From Streptomyces tendae (lineage in GTDB: Bacteria; Actinomycetota; Actinomycetes; Streptomycetales; Streptomycetaceae), in assembly GCF_008632955.1 (NCBI RefSeq), contig NZ_CP043959.1, positions 2,046,001 to 2,110,000 of the forward strand: a DNA stretch of 64,000 nt, given 5' to 3'. Made by a program: the position numbers and the translations under genes. Positions 44,749 to 54,300 of the stretch are shown here, piece by piece; the stretch's first letter is position 1, and every line of letters starts with the position of its first letter. The notes below the pieces were generated by a model that did no database searches, was not told where the DNA came from, and saw only the letters and a list, made by a program, of their open reading frames with translations.

Positions 44749-45834
44749 GTGTCATCAAGGCTTGAGGCCGAGCACCTGTACAAGGTGTTCGGCAGACGAC
44801 CGGACCAGGCGGTCGAACGACTGCGCCAGAACACAGCAGACCGTGAGGAGCTGCGCGCCGACGGCGTCACCGCCGCCGTCATCGACGCCTCCTTCACCGT
44901 GGAGCCGGGCGAGATCTTCGTCGTCATGGGCCTGTCGGGCTCCGGCAAGTCCACCCTGCTGCGGATGCTGAACGGTCTGCTGGAGCCGACCGCCGGACAC
45001 GTCCGCTTCGACGGACAGGACCTCACCGCCCTGTCCGACCGCGAACTGCGCGACGTCAGGTCCCGGAAGATCAGCATGGTGTTCCAGCACTTCGCGCTCT
45101 TCCCGCACCGCAGCGTCCGTGACAACGCTGCCTACGGTCTTGAAGTGCAGGGCGTGCCCCGCGCCGAGCGCGAACGCCGCGCCGACGAGGCGCTCGCCCT
45201 GTGTGGCCTGGCCGGCTGGGAGGACTCGTGGCCCGACGAGCTGTCCGGCGGCATGCAGCAGCGCGTCGGCCTCGCCCGCGCGCTCGCCACCGACGCCGAC
45301 CTGCTGCTGATGGACGAGTCCTTCAGCGCCCTCGACCCGCTGATCCGCCGCGACATGCAGGACCAGCTGATCGAACTGCAGAAGAAGCTGAAGAAGACCA
45401 TCGTCTTCATCACCCACGACCTCAACGAGGCCATGCGCCTCGGTGACCGCATCGCCGTCATGCGCGACGGCCGCATCGTGCAGATCGGCACCGCGCAGGA
45501 CATCCTGATCCGGCCGGCCAACGACTACGTGGCCTCCTTCACCCAGGACGTCGACCGCTCCCGCGTGCTCACCGCCCAGGCCGTGATGGACCCCGAGGTG
45601 CGCGGCGACGAGGCCGACTGCGGCTGCGAGACCGCGGCGTCCGGGACGTCCTTCGCCGAGCTGTGCGCCATCAGCGCGCGCGTGCCGCACCCGGTGGCCG
45701 TGGTCGACGACGGCGAACTCGTCGGCGTCGTGCCGCGGCAGCGCCTGGTCGGCTTCCTCGGCGACGAGGAGGCGGACCCCGGCGTCTGCGACAGCCCCAA
45801 GGACCAGGGCGGCAAGGTGATGGCCCATGCCTAG
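44749..45834 (+). CDS. opuAA: glycine betaine/proline ABC transporter ATP-binding protein
   Basis: 361-residue ABC ATPase of the osmoprotectant uptake (OpuAA/ProV) family. Walker A GLSGSGKST, signature LSGGMQQRVGLARAL, Walker B LLLMDESFSALD and a switch His in ITHDLNEAM. The N-terminal extension GRRPDQAVERLRQN is family-specific. The C-terminal region (about 270-361) is CBS-like and may sense ionic strength. Start GTG 44749 after GAGAGG gives VSSRLEAEHLYKVFG. It overlaps the permease gene by 8 bp. Confidence 0.95.
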   Translation: MSSRLEAEHLYKVFGRRPDQAVERLRQNTADREELRADGVTAAVIDASFTVEPGEIFVVMGLSGSGKSTLLRMLNGLLEPTAGHVRFDGQDLTALSDRELRDVRSRKISMVFQHFALFPHRSVRDNAAYGLEVQGVPRAERERRADEALALCGLAGWEDSWPDELSGGMQQRVGLARALATDADLLLMDESFSALDPLIRRDMQDQLIELQKKLKKTIVFITHDLNEAMRLGDRIAVMRDGRIVQIGTAQDILIRPANDYVASFTQDVDRSRVLTAQAVMDPEVRGDEADCGCETAASGTSFAELCAISARVPHPVAVVDDGELVGVVPRQRLVGFLGDEEADPGVCDSPKDQGGKVMAHA

Positions 45835-48448
45835 GATCCCGCTCGGCGACTGGGTCAACAGCTCGGTCGACTGGCTGCTCTCCAACCTGACCTGGCTGTT
45901 CGACTTCTTCAAGGCCGTCTTCACCGGCGCCTACGACGGTGTCAACGCCGTCCTGCAGGCTCCGGAGCCGCTGCTCCTCTGCGGCATCTTCGCGGTCATC
46001 GCCTTCTGGCTGCGCGGCACCCTCGCCGGTGTCCTCACCTTCGTCGGATTCGCCTTCCTCGACTCCATGGAGTTGTGGGAGGACTCGATGGTGACGCTGT
46101 CCCTGGTGCTCGTCGCCACCGTGATCGCCCTGGTGATCTCGGTACCGGTGGGTATCTGGGCGGCCCGGTCCGACCGGGTCAGCGCCTTCGTCCGGCCGAT
46201 TCTCGACTTCATGCAGACGCTGCCGGCGATGATCTACCTCATCCCGGCGATCCTGTTCTTCGGGACCGGCTCCGCCCCCGGCATCGTCGCCACCCTGATC
46301 TTCGCGCTCGCCCCCGGCGTGCGCATGACCGAGCTGGGCATCCGACAGGTCGACAAGGAACTCGTCGAGGCGGCCGAGGCGTTCGGCACCACGCCCCGCA
46401 ACACCCTGCTGCGCGTCCAGCTCCCGCTGGCGCTGCCCACGGTGATGGCGGGCGTCAACCAGGTCATCATGCTCGGCCTGTCCATGGCGGCGATCGCCGG
46501 CATGGTCGGCACCGGCGGGCTCGGCGGCGCCGTCATCGAGGCCATCGGCCAGCTGAACATCGGCCTCGGCGCCGAGTCCGGCCTGGCCATCGTCATCCTG
46601 GCGATCTACCTGGACCGCATGACCAGCGCCCTGGGCACCCAGGTGTCGCCGCTGGGCCGCCGCGCGGCCGCCAAGGCGCGCGCCGCGCAGGGGCTGAAGA
46701 TCTGGTCCTACCGCCCCCGGCCGCAGGTCGCCGTGGTCGGCATCGTCGTCCTGGCCCTGGTGGCCGGCGGCATGGGCCTGTTCGGCGGCTCCGGCGGGTC
46801 CGCCGACACCGCCGCGGACGACAAGAACGTCGGCGACGGCAAGAAGATCAGCATCGGCTACATCCCCTGGGACGAGGGGGTGGCCTCCACGTACCTGTGG
46901 AAGGAGATCCTCGAGCAGCGCGGCTTCGAGGTCGAGGCCAAGCAGCTGGACGCCGGGCCGCTCTACACCGCGCTGGCACAGGGCGACGTCGACTTCCAGA
47001 CCGACGCCTGGCTGCCCACCACGCACGCGGAGTACTGGAAGAAGTACGGCGACCGGCTCGACGACCTCGGCACCTGGTACGAGGAGACGACTCTGGAGCT
47101 GACCGTCCCCTCGTACATGAAGGACGTCAACTCCCTCGAGGACCTGAAGGGCAAGGCCGCGACCTTCGGCGGGAAGATCACCGGCATCGAGTCCAGCGCC
47201 GGCATGATGGGCCTGCTGAAGAGCAAGGTGCTGCCCGCCTACGGCCTGGACAAGGAGTACAAGGTCGTCGACAGCTCCACCCCGGCGATGCTGGCCGAAC
47301 TCAAGCGCGCCTACAGCAAGAAGGAACCGGTCGTCGTCACGCTCTGGTCGCCGCACTGGGCGTACAGCGACTACGACCTGAAGAAGCTGAAGGACCCCAA
47401 GGGCTCCTGGGGCGAGGGCGACGCGGTGCACCTGGTGTCCCGCAAGGGCTTCGCCGGTGAGAACCCGGTCGTCGGGCAGTGGCTGAAGGACTTCTCGATG
47501 AGCGAGAAGGAACTCACCGGCCTGGAGGCCGAGATCAACAAGGCCGGGAAGGGCCGTCAGCAGGACGCCGTGCGCGCCTGGCTGAAGGACAACCCGGACG
47601 TCGTCGACAAGCTGGCCCCCGTGAAGGCCGGTTCGGGCGGCGAGACCCCCGCCGAGGCGAAGCGCGCGCTGGACGTGGCGTGGTTCCCGTGGGAGGAGGA
47701 CGTCGCCGTCACCTACCTGTGGAAGAACGTCCTGGAGCGGCGCGGCTACAAGCTGAACCTCAAGCAGATGGAGGTCGGCCCGGTCTACACCGGCCTCGCG
47801 TCCGGGGACATCGACCTCAACTTCGACGCGTGGCTGCCGCACTCGCAGAAGAACTTCTACGAGCCGAACAAGGACAGACTCACCGACCTCGGCACCTGGT
47901 ACGAACCGGTGTCGTTGGAGATCTCCGTCCCGTCCTACGTCAAGGACGTCAAGTCCCTGGCGGACCTCAAGGGCAAGGCCGACCTGTTCGGCGGGCGCAT
48001 CATCGGCATCGAGGCCGGCACCGGCCAGATGGACATCCTGAAGAACAAGGTGCTGCCCGCCTACGGCCTGGACGAGGAGTACAAGGTCGTCGACGGCTCC
48101 TCGCCGGCGATGCTGGCCGAGCTCAAGCGCTCCTACGCCAAGAAGGAGCCGGTCGCGGTCACGCTCTGGTCGCCGCACTGGGCGTACAACGACTACGAGC
48201 TGACCAAGCTCGCGGACCCGAAGCGCGCCTGGGGCGAGAGCAACACCATCCACACCATCGCGAGCAAGAAGTTCCCCGAGCAGTACCCCCAGCTCACCGA
48301 GTGGATCAAGAACTTCCACATGAGCGAGGACGAGCTCGGCTCCCTGGAGGCGGAGATCAAGAACCGCGGCCAGGGCCACGAGGAGGAGGCCGTCGCCGCC
48401 TGGCTGGAGGAGCACCCGGACATGGTGGAGCGGATGACGCCGCAGTAA
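45827..48448 (+). CDS. opuABC: glycine betaine ABC permease fused to two substrate-binding domains
   Basis: 873-residue fusion. Residues about 1-290 are an OpuAB/ProW permease (coupling loop EAAEAFGTTPRNTLLRVQLPLALP in two pieces), then a linker and membrane helix (about 300-330) and two tandem OpuAC domains: SBD1 about 340-595 (ISIGYIPWDEGVASTYLW) and SBD2 about 610-865 (LDVAWFPWEEDVAVTYLW). The domains are clearly homologous; both keep aromatic betaine-cage residues (WLP; SPHWAY). A homodimeric transporter would thus carry four binding domains. It follows opuAA with an 8-bp overlap. Confidence 0.95.
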   Translation: MPRIPLGDWVNSSVDWLLSNLTWLFDFFKAVFTGAYDGVNAVLQAPEPLLLCGIFAVIAFWLRGTLAGVLTFVGFAFLDSMELWEDSMVTLSLVLVATVIALVISVPVGIWAARSDRVSAFVRPILDFMQTLPAMIYLIPAILFFGTGSAPGIVATLIFALAPGVRMTELGIRQVDKELVEAAEAFGTTPRNTLLRVQLPLALPTVMAGVNQVIMLGLSMAAIAGMVGTGGLGGAVIEAIGQLNIGLGAESGLAIVILAIYLDRMTSALGTQVSPLGRRAAAKARAAQGLKIWSYRPRPQVAVVGIVVLALVAGGMGLFGGSGGSADTAADDKNVGDGKKISIGYIPWDEGVASTYLWKEILEQRGFEVEAKQLDAGPLYTALAQGDVDFQTDAWLPTTHAEYWKKYGDRLDDLGTWYEETTLELTVPSYMKDVNSLEDLKGKAATFGGKITGIESSAGMMGLLKSKVLPAYGLDKEYKVVDSSTPAMLAELKRAYSKKEPVVVTLWSPHWAYSDYDLKKLKDPKGSWGEGDAVHLVSRKGFAGENPVVGQWLKDFSMSEKELTGLEAEINKAGKGRQQDAVRAWLKDNPDVVDKLAPVKAGSGGETPAEAKRALDVAWFPWEEDVAVTYLWKNVLERRGYKLNLKQMEVGPVYTGLASGDIDLNFDAWLPHSQKNFYEPNKDRLTDLGTWYEPVSLEISVPSYVKDVKSLADLKGKADLFGGRIIGIEAGTGQMDILKNKVLPAYGLDEEYKVVDGSSPAMLAELKRSYAKKEPVAVTLWSPHWAYNDYELTKLADPKRAWGESNTIHTIASKKFPEQYPQLTEWIKNFHMSEDELGSLEAEIKNRGQGHEEEAVAAWLEEHPDMVERMTPQ

Positions 48449-48469
48449 CCGCCGTACCGGCCGCGTCCC

Positions 48470-48520
48470 CGAGGGGCGGGTCCCGGAGCGTCCCTCAGGG
48501 GCGTCCGGGCCCGCCCCTCG
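48470..48520 (+). terminator. terminator after opuABC
   Basis: CGAGGGGCGGG (48470-48480) pairs with CCCGCCCCTCG (48510-48520), extended by CCCGGA / TCCGGG across a bulge. No T tract. Confidence 0.7.
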
Positions 48521-48758
48521 CGCCGTCCGGAGCCGCCGCGTGCCACGGAAAGAATCCGGACAACCACAGAGCGCGAACCCCTCCCCGGACCTCCCCGTGA
48601 CCTTCCGGCGAACACGGTGAACAATGGCGGGAACACCTCCTTTCGCATCCGGGGGGTGCCGAGGGGCCCCGTGGGCGGCTGGCGCGAACTGTGAGGTGGG
48701 AAGCGGCCGCACACGACGGCGACGTGGCAGGCGCCTGAAACGGTTTGCCGAACATGCG

Positions 48759-48764
48759 TAGGGT
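48759..48764 (+). promoter_or_regulatory. -10 element before the XRE-cupin gene
   Basis: TAGGGT, 81 bp upstream of the ATG at 48846, with a short palindrome AAACGGTTT just before it (about 48738-48746). No other gene is seen in 48521-48845. Confidence 0.4.
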
Positions 48765-48845
48765 GCAGACAACTCAGCGAAGGAAGAGCGCCGGGGCCTC
48801 GGCGCCCGGGGTGCGGGACGAGCGGCGAAGGAGGGAGCCGGAGCG

Positions 48846-49418
48846 ATGGGCGACCACAAGGAACAACCCCTGCGGGTGGGCGCGGCCGTGCGGCGGCGAC
48901 GCCGTGCGCTGGACCTCACCCTCGCCGTCGTGGCCGAGCGCAGCGGTCTGTCGGTCCCGTTCCTCAGCCAGATCGAGAACGAGCGGGCGCGTCCCAGCCA
49001 GAGCTCCCTGGAGAAGCTCGCCGACGCGCTGCGCACCACCGCCGTGGAACTGCTCGCCGCCGCCGACCCGGCGTGCAGCGTGGACGTCGTCCGCGCGGAG
49101 GGCGCCGAGTCCTGGGCCGAACCCCGGGTGCGCTCCCTGGTCCGCGGACACCACCAGATGCACGCCTCGGAGTTCACCGGTGACCATGACGCCGGACGTG
49201 AACTCCAGTTCCGCAACGACCAGTTGATGTACGTCGCCGAGGGCGCCGTGGAGATCGAGGCCGAGGGGCGCGCCTACCGCCTCGGACGCGGCGACACCCT
49301 GTACCTCACCGGCGGGGTCCGGCACCGCTGGCGGGCCACGGTGCCGGAGACCCGGCTGCTGGTCGTCGCCGTCGCCGAACACATCGAGGCGCTGCGGGAC
49401 AACAAGCCGCGCCGATGA
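48846..49418 (+). CDS. XRE-family regulator with C-terminal cupin domain
   Basis: 190 residues: helix-turn-helix (about 8-65; LTLAVVAERSGLSVPFLSQI, then ENERARPSQSSLEKLADAL) and a cupin barrel (about 110-180; MYVAEGAVEIEAEGRAYRLG, GDTLYLTGGVRHRW), the PuuR-type architecture in which the cupin binds a small effector. The start has GGAGCCGGAGCG upstream. It overlaps the next gene by 4 bp (ATGA), suggesting the pair is regulated and made together. Confidence 0.92.
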   Translation: MGDHKEQPLRVGAAVRRRRRALDLTLAVVAERSGLSVPFLSQIENERARPSQSSLEKLADALRTTAVELLAAADPACSVDVVRAEGAESWAEPRVRSLVRGHHQMHASEFTGDHDAGRELQFRNDQLMYVAEGAVEIEAEGRAYRLGRGDTLYLTGGVRHRWRATVPETRLLVVAVAEHIEALRDNKPRR

Positions 49419-50143
49419 GTCCCGTCCGGGTCGTCTCCCTCGTCCCCTCGTTGACGGAGGCCGTGGCCGTCTCCGCGCCCGGCGCGCTGGTCGCGGCCAC
49501 CGACTGGTGCACGCACCCCGCCGGGCTGGACGTCGCCCGCGTCGGCGGCACCAAGAACCCGGCGGTGGACCGCGTCGCCGCACTCGCCCCCGACCTCGTG
49601 ATCGCCAACGAGGAGGAGAACCGGCAGCCCGACCTGGACGCCCTGCGCGCGGCGGGCCTCGACGTGCTGGTGACCCACGTACGGACACTGCCGCGGGCCT
49701 TCGGCGAGCTGGACCGGGTGCTGTCCGCGTGCGGGGTGCGGACCCGGCCCCGCTGGCTGGACGAGGCGGAGGCCGCGTGGGAGGCACCGCCCGCGTTCGA
49801 CGAGGTCCGCACGGCGGTGGTCCCGGTCTGGCGCCGCCCCTGGATGGTCCTCGGCCGCGACACCTTCGCGGGCGATCTGCTGGCCCGCCTCGGCGTACGC
49901 ACGCTGTACGCGGACCACGCCGAGCGCTACCCGCGCATCCCGCTCGACGAGCTGCGCGCGGCACGGCCGGACCTGGTGGTGCTCCCCGACGAGCCGTACC
50001 GCTTCACCGCGGACGACGGCCCGGAGGCCTTCCCCGGCATCCCCTGCGCCCTCCTCGGCGGCCGCCACCTCACCTGGTACGGCCCCTCGCTCACCGAGGC
50101 CCCGGAGGTGCTGGGACGCGCGCTGCGGGCGGCTCACGTCTGA
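49415..50143 (+). CDS. helical-backbone metal-receptor (BtuF-like) protein without signal peptide
   Basis: 242 residues with the type III periplasmic binding protein fold: N-terminal VVSLVPSLTEAV, central APDLVIANEEENRQ, LPRAFGELDRVL and C-terminal RPDLVVLPDEPYRF. Such proteins bind vitamin B12, heme or siderophores, but here there is neither a signal peptide nor a lipobox, so a cytoplasmic role is likely. Translationally coupled to the XRE-cupin regulator. The ligand is unknown. Confidence 0.85.
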   Translation: MSPVRVVSLVPSLTEAVAVSAPGALVAATDWCTHPAGLDVARVGGTKNPAVDRVAALAPDLVIANEEENRQPDLDALRAAGLDVLVTHVRTLPRAFGELDRVLSACGVRTRPRWLDEAEAAWEAPPAFDEVRTAVVPVWRRPWMVLGRDTFAGDLLARLGVRTLYADHAERYPRIPLDELRAARPDLVVLPDEPYRFTADDGPEAFPGIPCALLGGRHLTWYGPSLTEAPEVLGRALRAAHV

Positions 50144-50182
50144 CGGGCGGTGCGCGCGCGGACGGGCGGCGCACGTGCGTTG

Positions 50183-50199
50183 CATAAGCTGGGCTTATG
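50183..50199 (+). promoter_or_regulatory. palindrome over the -10 and start codon of the LysR gene
   Basis: CATAAGC-TGG-GCTTATG is a perfect 7-3-7 repeat. It contains TAAGCT (50185-50190), a good -10 ending 6 nt before the ATG (50197), and includes the start codon itself. The gene looks leaderless and autorepressed. Confidence 0.6.
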
Positions 50200-51132
50200 A
50201 GCAGGACGGAATACCGCCCCGACGAACGGCCCCCCGGTGCCGGTTCGCTGGCCCACCGGGTGCCCGACCTGGGGGCGCTCGAACTGCTGCTCGCCGTGGC
50301 GCGGGTGGGCAGTCTGGGGCGGGCGGCGAGGGAGCTGGGCATCACCCAGCCCGCCGCGAGCAGCCGGATCCGCTCGATGGAGCGGCAGCTCGGCGTGGCC
50401 CTCGTCGACCGGTCGCCGCGCGGGTCGCGGCTCACCGACGCGGGCGCCCTGGTCACGGACTGGGCCCGGCGGATCGTCGACGCGGCCGAGGCCTTCGACG
50501 CGGGCGCCCAGGCGCTGCGGGACCGCAGGGACTCCCGGCTGCGGGTGGCGGCCAGCATGACGATCGCCGAGTACCTGCTGCCGGGGTGGCTGGTCGCACT
50601 GCGCGCGCAGCGCCCGGACACGGCGGTGTCCCTGCTCGCCGGCAACTCCACGGCGGTCGCGGAGCGGCTGCTGGCGGGGGAGGCCGACCTGGGGTTCGTG
50701 GAAGGGCTGACGGTGCCGGCCGGGCTGGACTCCGCGGTGATCGCCCACGACCGGCTGATCGTGGTCGCGGCCCCCTCGCACCCCTGGGCCCGCCGCAGGC
50801 GCCCGCTCGCGGCGGAGGAACTGGCGGCCACCCCGCTGGTGCTGCGTGAGGAGGGCTCCGGCACCCGGCAGGTGCTGGACGCGGCGCTGGGCGGGCTGGC
50901 CCGGCCGCTGATCGAGCTGTCCTCGACGACGGCGGTGAAGGCGGCGGCGGTCGGCGGGGCGGGCCCCGCGGTGCTGAGCGAGCTGGCCGTCGGGGAGGAA
51001 CTGGGGACCCGGCGCCTGGTGCGGATCCCCGTCCAGGCGGTCGCCCTGGCCCGCGACCTGCGGGCGGTCTGGCCCACGGGCCACCGCCCCACGGGCCCGG
51101 CCCGCGACCTGCTCTCGCTGACCCGCGGCTGA
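50197..51132 (+). CDS. LysR-family transcriptional regulator
   Basis: 311 residues. The N-terminal winged HTH (about 20-80) reads LELLLAVARVGSLGRAARELG, ITQPAASSRIRSMERQLGV; the effector domain (about 105-305) includes LLPGWLVALRAQRPDTAVSL and LVVAAPSHPWARRR-like blocks. The effector and target are not clear. No divergent gene lies next to it: upstream is the metal-receptor gene in the same direction, downstream the hydrolase converges. Start ATG 50197 lies inside a palindrome. Confidence 0.92.
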   Translation: MSRTEYRPDERPPGAGSLAHRVPDLGALELLLAVARVGSLGRAARELGITQPAASSRIRSMERQLGVALVDRSPRGSRLTDAGALVTDWARRIVDAAEAFDAGAQALRDRRDSRLRVAASMTIAEYLLPGWLVALRAQRPDTAVSLLAGNSTAVAERLLAGEADLGFVEGLTVPAGLDSAVIAHDRLIVVAAPSHPWARRRRPLAAEELAATPLVLREEGSGTRQVLDAALGGLARPLIELSSTTAVKAAAVGGAGPAVLSELAVGEELGTRRLVRIPVQAVALARDLRAVWPTGHRPTGPARDLLSLTRG

Positions 51133-51171
51133 CGGCGACGCCGGGGGAGCGGGGGCCGACGGCCCCCGCCG

Positions 51172-51858
51172 TCAGCCCCCCGCCGCCGTGATCAACGCGC
51201 GGACGACGCGCAGGTCCTCGCCCATCTCCGGATGCCACTGCACCCCCACCACCCAGTGGCCGTCGGGGCGTTCGACGGCCTCCACCGTGCCGTCCTCCGC
51301 GTACGCGGACGGGATCAGGCCGGTACCCAGGCGGTCGACCGCCTGGTGGTGGTGGGTGGGGACCGACGTCTCCTCGGGGACGGCGTCGGCGTACCGCGTG
51401 CCCGGGACCGGCTTCACCGGGTGCCGGCCGAAGGTGCCCGGCACCTCCGCGTGGCCGTCGATGTGCTGGACCAGGGTGCCGCCCAGGGCGACGTTCAGCA
51501 GCTGCATGCCCCGGCAGATGCCGAGCAGCGGGACGCGCCGGTCCAGGGCGGCCCGGATCAGCGCCAGCTCCCAGGCGTCCCGCGCCCGGGCGGGCGGCCC
51601 GGTGCGCGGGTCGGGCTCGGCGCCGTAGCGGACGGGCTCCACGTCGGGGCCGCCCGCGACGACCAGGCCGTCGAGACGGGCCACGGCGGCCTCCGCGTGC
51701 TCCGGCGCGTCCGGCGGGAGCATGACGGCCAGTCCGCCCGCCCGCTGCACCAGCCGCGGATAGCCGGCCGGCAGCAGCGCGGCGTCCAGCTGCCACACAC
51801 CCCACCGCACGCCCGGCTCCGCGTACGTACTGATGCCGATCAGTGGCCTGCCCGACAC
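51172..51858 (-). CDS. gamma-glutamyl hydrolase (PuuD-type, class I glutamine amidotransferase fold)
   Basis: 228 residues. Nucleophile Cys115 in LLGICRGMQLLN, with His209 and Glu211 in VQWHPEM completing the triad. PuuD-type enzymes split gamma-glutamyl amides (for example gamma-Glu-GABA) to glutamate plus amine product. It is 19 bp after the permease gene on the same strand and belongs with the GlnA4-type ligase cluster, so it may release glutamate at the end of a gamma-glutamylated ethanolamine or polyamine pathway. GTG 51858 gives MSGRPLIGISTYAE. Confidence 0.9.
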   Translation of the reverse strand: MSGRPLIGISTYAEPGVRWGVWQLDAALLPAGYPRLVQRAGGLAVMLPPDAPEHAEAAVARLDGLVVAGGPDVEPVRYGAEPDPRTGPPARARDAWELALIRAALDRRVPLLGICRGMQLLNVALGGTLVQHIDGHAEVPGTFGRHPVKPVPGTRYADAVPEETSVPTHHHQAVDRLGTGLIPSAYAEDGTVEAVERPDGHWVVGVQWHPEMGEDLRVVRALITAAGG

Positions 51859-51877
51859 CCGGGCACCTCCCTCATCC

Positions 51878-53323
<1,446 letters not shown>

Positions 53324-53377
53324 GGCACGGCTCCCCAGGAGGCGGTGTGGCGCGGACGATGGTAATGGAACGGAACC

Positions 53378-53405
53378 AGACCTTTGTGGGCCCATACCTT
53401 CGTGG
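53378..53405. promoter_or_regulatory. repeated ACCTT-GTGG motifs upstream of the permease
   Basis: AGACCTTTGTGGG (53378-53390) and ATACCTTCGTGGC (53394-53406) are tandem near-copies 16 bp apart, and ATACCTTATGG recurs at 54252-54262 between the FadR and glnA4 genes. The shared core AAGGTAT (reverse) suits a FadR-type regulator site. The rest of the 157-bp gap has no gene. Confidence 0.4.
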
Positions 53406-53480
53406 CGCACCCGACGCGCGCGCAACCCCCGTGCGTTAAGCCGCGGTAAACCCTGCCCCGGTCCGCCGCGCGCCACACCG

Positions 53481-54215
53481 TCAGGCGAGGAACCCCCGCA
53501 ACAGCGCCGCCGTCCCCGCGCAGTGCTCCCGCATCACCTCACGCGCCCGGTCCGCGTCCCCCTCGAGCACCGCCTCGACCAGCGCCGCGTGCTGCCGCTG
53601 CGAGTGCTCCAGATTGCGCACCAGCAGGGGGATGCAGTCCAGCAGGTCGTTCACCGTCGCCCGGACGGCCGCGTACTGCGCGGTCAGCGAGGGCGAGCCG
53701 GACAGCTCCGCCAGGGCGAGATGGAACAGAGTGTCCGCCCGCCGGTAGTCGCCCAGCGGCGCCTCCTGCGTGCCCGCCAGCGCCTCACGCAGCCGCTCCG
53801 CCTGCCCCTTTGCCGGCCCGTGCGCCGCGCACAGGCCCGCCGCGCCCACCTCCAGCACCTCCCGGAAGCGCAGCACGTCCTCGACGTCCACCTCGGCGAT
53901 CCGCCGCCGCAGCTCCTCCTCGCCGGTGTCCGTCGGACGGGGCAGCACGAACGTCCCGCCGTACCGGCCGCGCCGCGGCTCCACCAGGCCCTGGTCCTGG
54001 AGCACCTTCAGCACCTCGCGCAGCGTCACCCGGCTGATTCCCAGCCGCTCCGCCAGCTCCCGCTCGGCCGGCAGCCGCTCCCCGCCCGCCACCAGCCCGA
54101 GCCGCACCACCTGGAGGATCTGCTCCAGCGCCTCCTCGAAGCCGTTGCCCGCCCGGACCTGCCGCAGCACCGGCGCCAGCCGGTCCCCGACCGCGCCGAC
54201 CGCATCCTTGGGCAT
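53481..54215 (-). CDS. FadR-subfamily GntR regulator
   Basis: 244 residues. The N-terminal winged HTH (about 35-95) contains LPAERELAERLGISRVTLREVL in pieces and VEPRRGRYGGTFV; the C-terminal all-helical FCD domain (about 105-240; LRFREVLEVGAAGLCAAHG, ADTLFHLALAELSGSP, EHCAGTAALL) holds the His/Asp residues that bind an acidic ligand or metal. It lies between the divergent permease and glnA4 units and is their likely regulator. ATG 54215 (MPKDAVGAVGDR) preferred over a TTG seven codons upstream. Confidence 0.9.
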   Translation of the reverse strand: MPKDAVGAVGDRLAPVLRQVRAGNGFEEALEQILQVVRLGLVAGGERLPAERELAERLGISRVTLREVLKVLQDQGLVEPRRGRYGGTFVLPRPTDTGEEELRRRIAEVDVEDVLRFREVLEVGAAGLCAAHGPAKGQAERLREALAGTQEAPLGDYRRADTLFHLALAELSGSPSLTAQYAAVRATVNDLLDCIPLLVRNLEHSQRQHAALVEAVLEGDADRAREVMREHCAGTAALLRGFLA

Positions 54216-54239
54216 CTGGTCGTGCCCCCTTCCCAAGCA

Positions 54240-54270
54240 ATGGTTCCCGGCAATACCTTATGGCTCCCGG
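54240..54270. promoter_or_regulatory. direct repeat between the FadR gene and glnA4
   Basis: ATGGTTCCCGG and ATGGCTCCCGG start 20 bp apart (54240 and 54260), overlapping the ATACCTTATGG motif. They lie 30-60 bp upstream of the glnA4-type start, in the right place to be an operator. Confidence 0.45.
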
Positions 54271-54300
54271 CTGACCGAAGAAGCCCCAGGAGGCCCTCCC

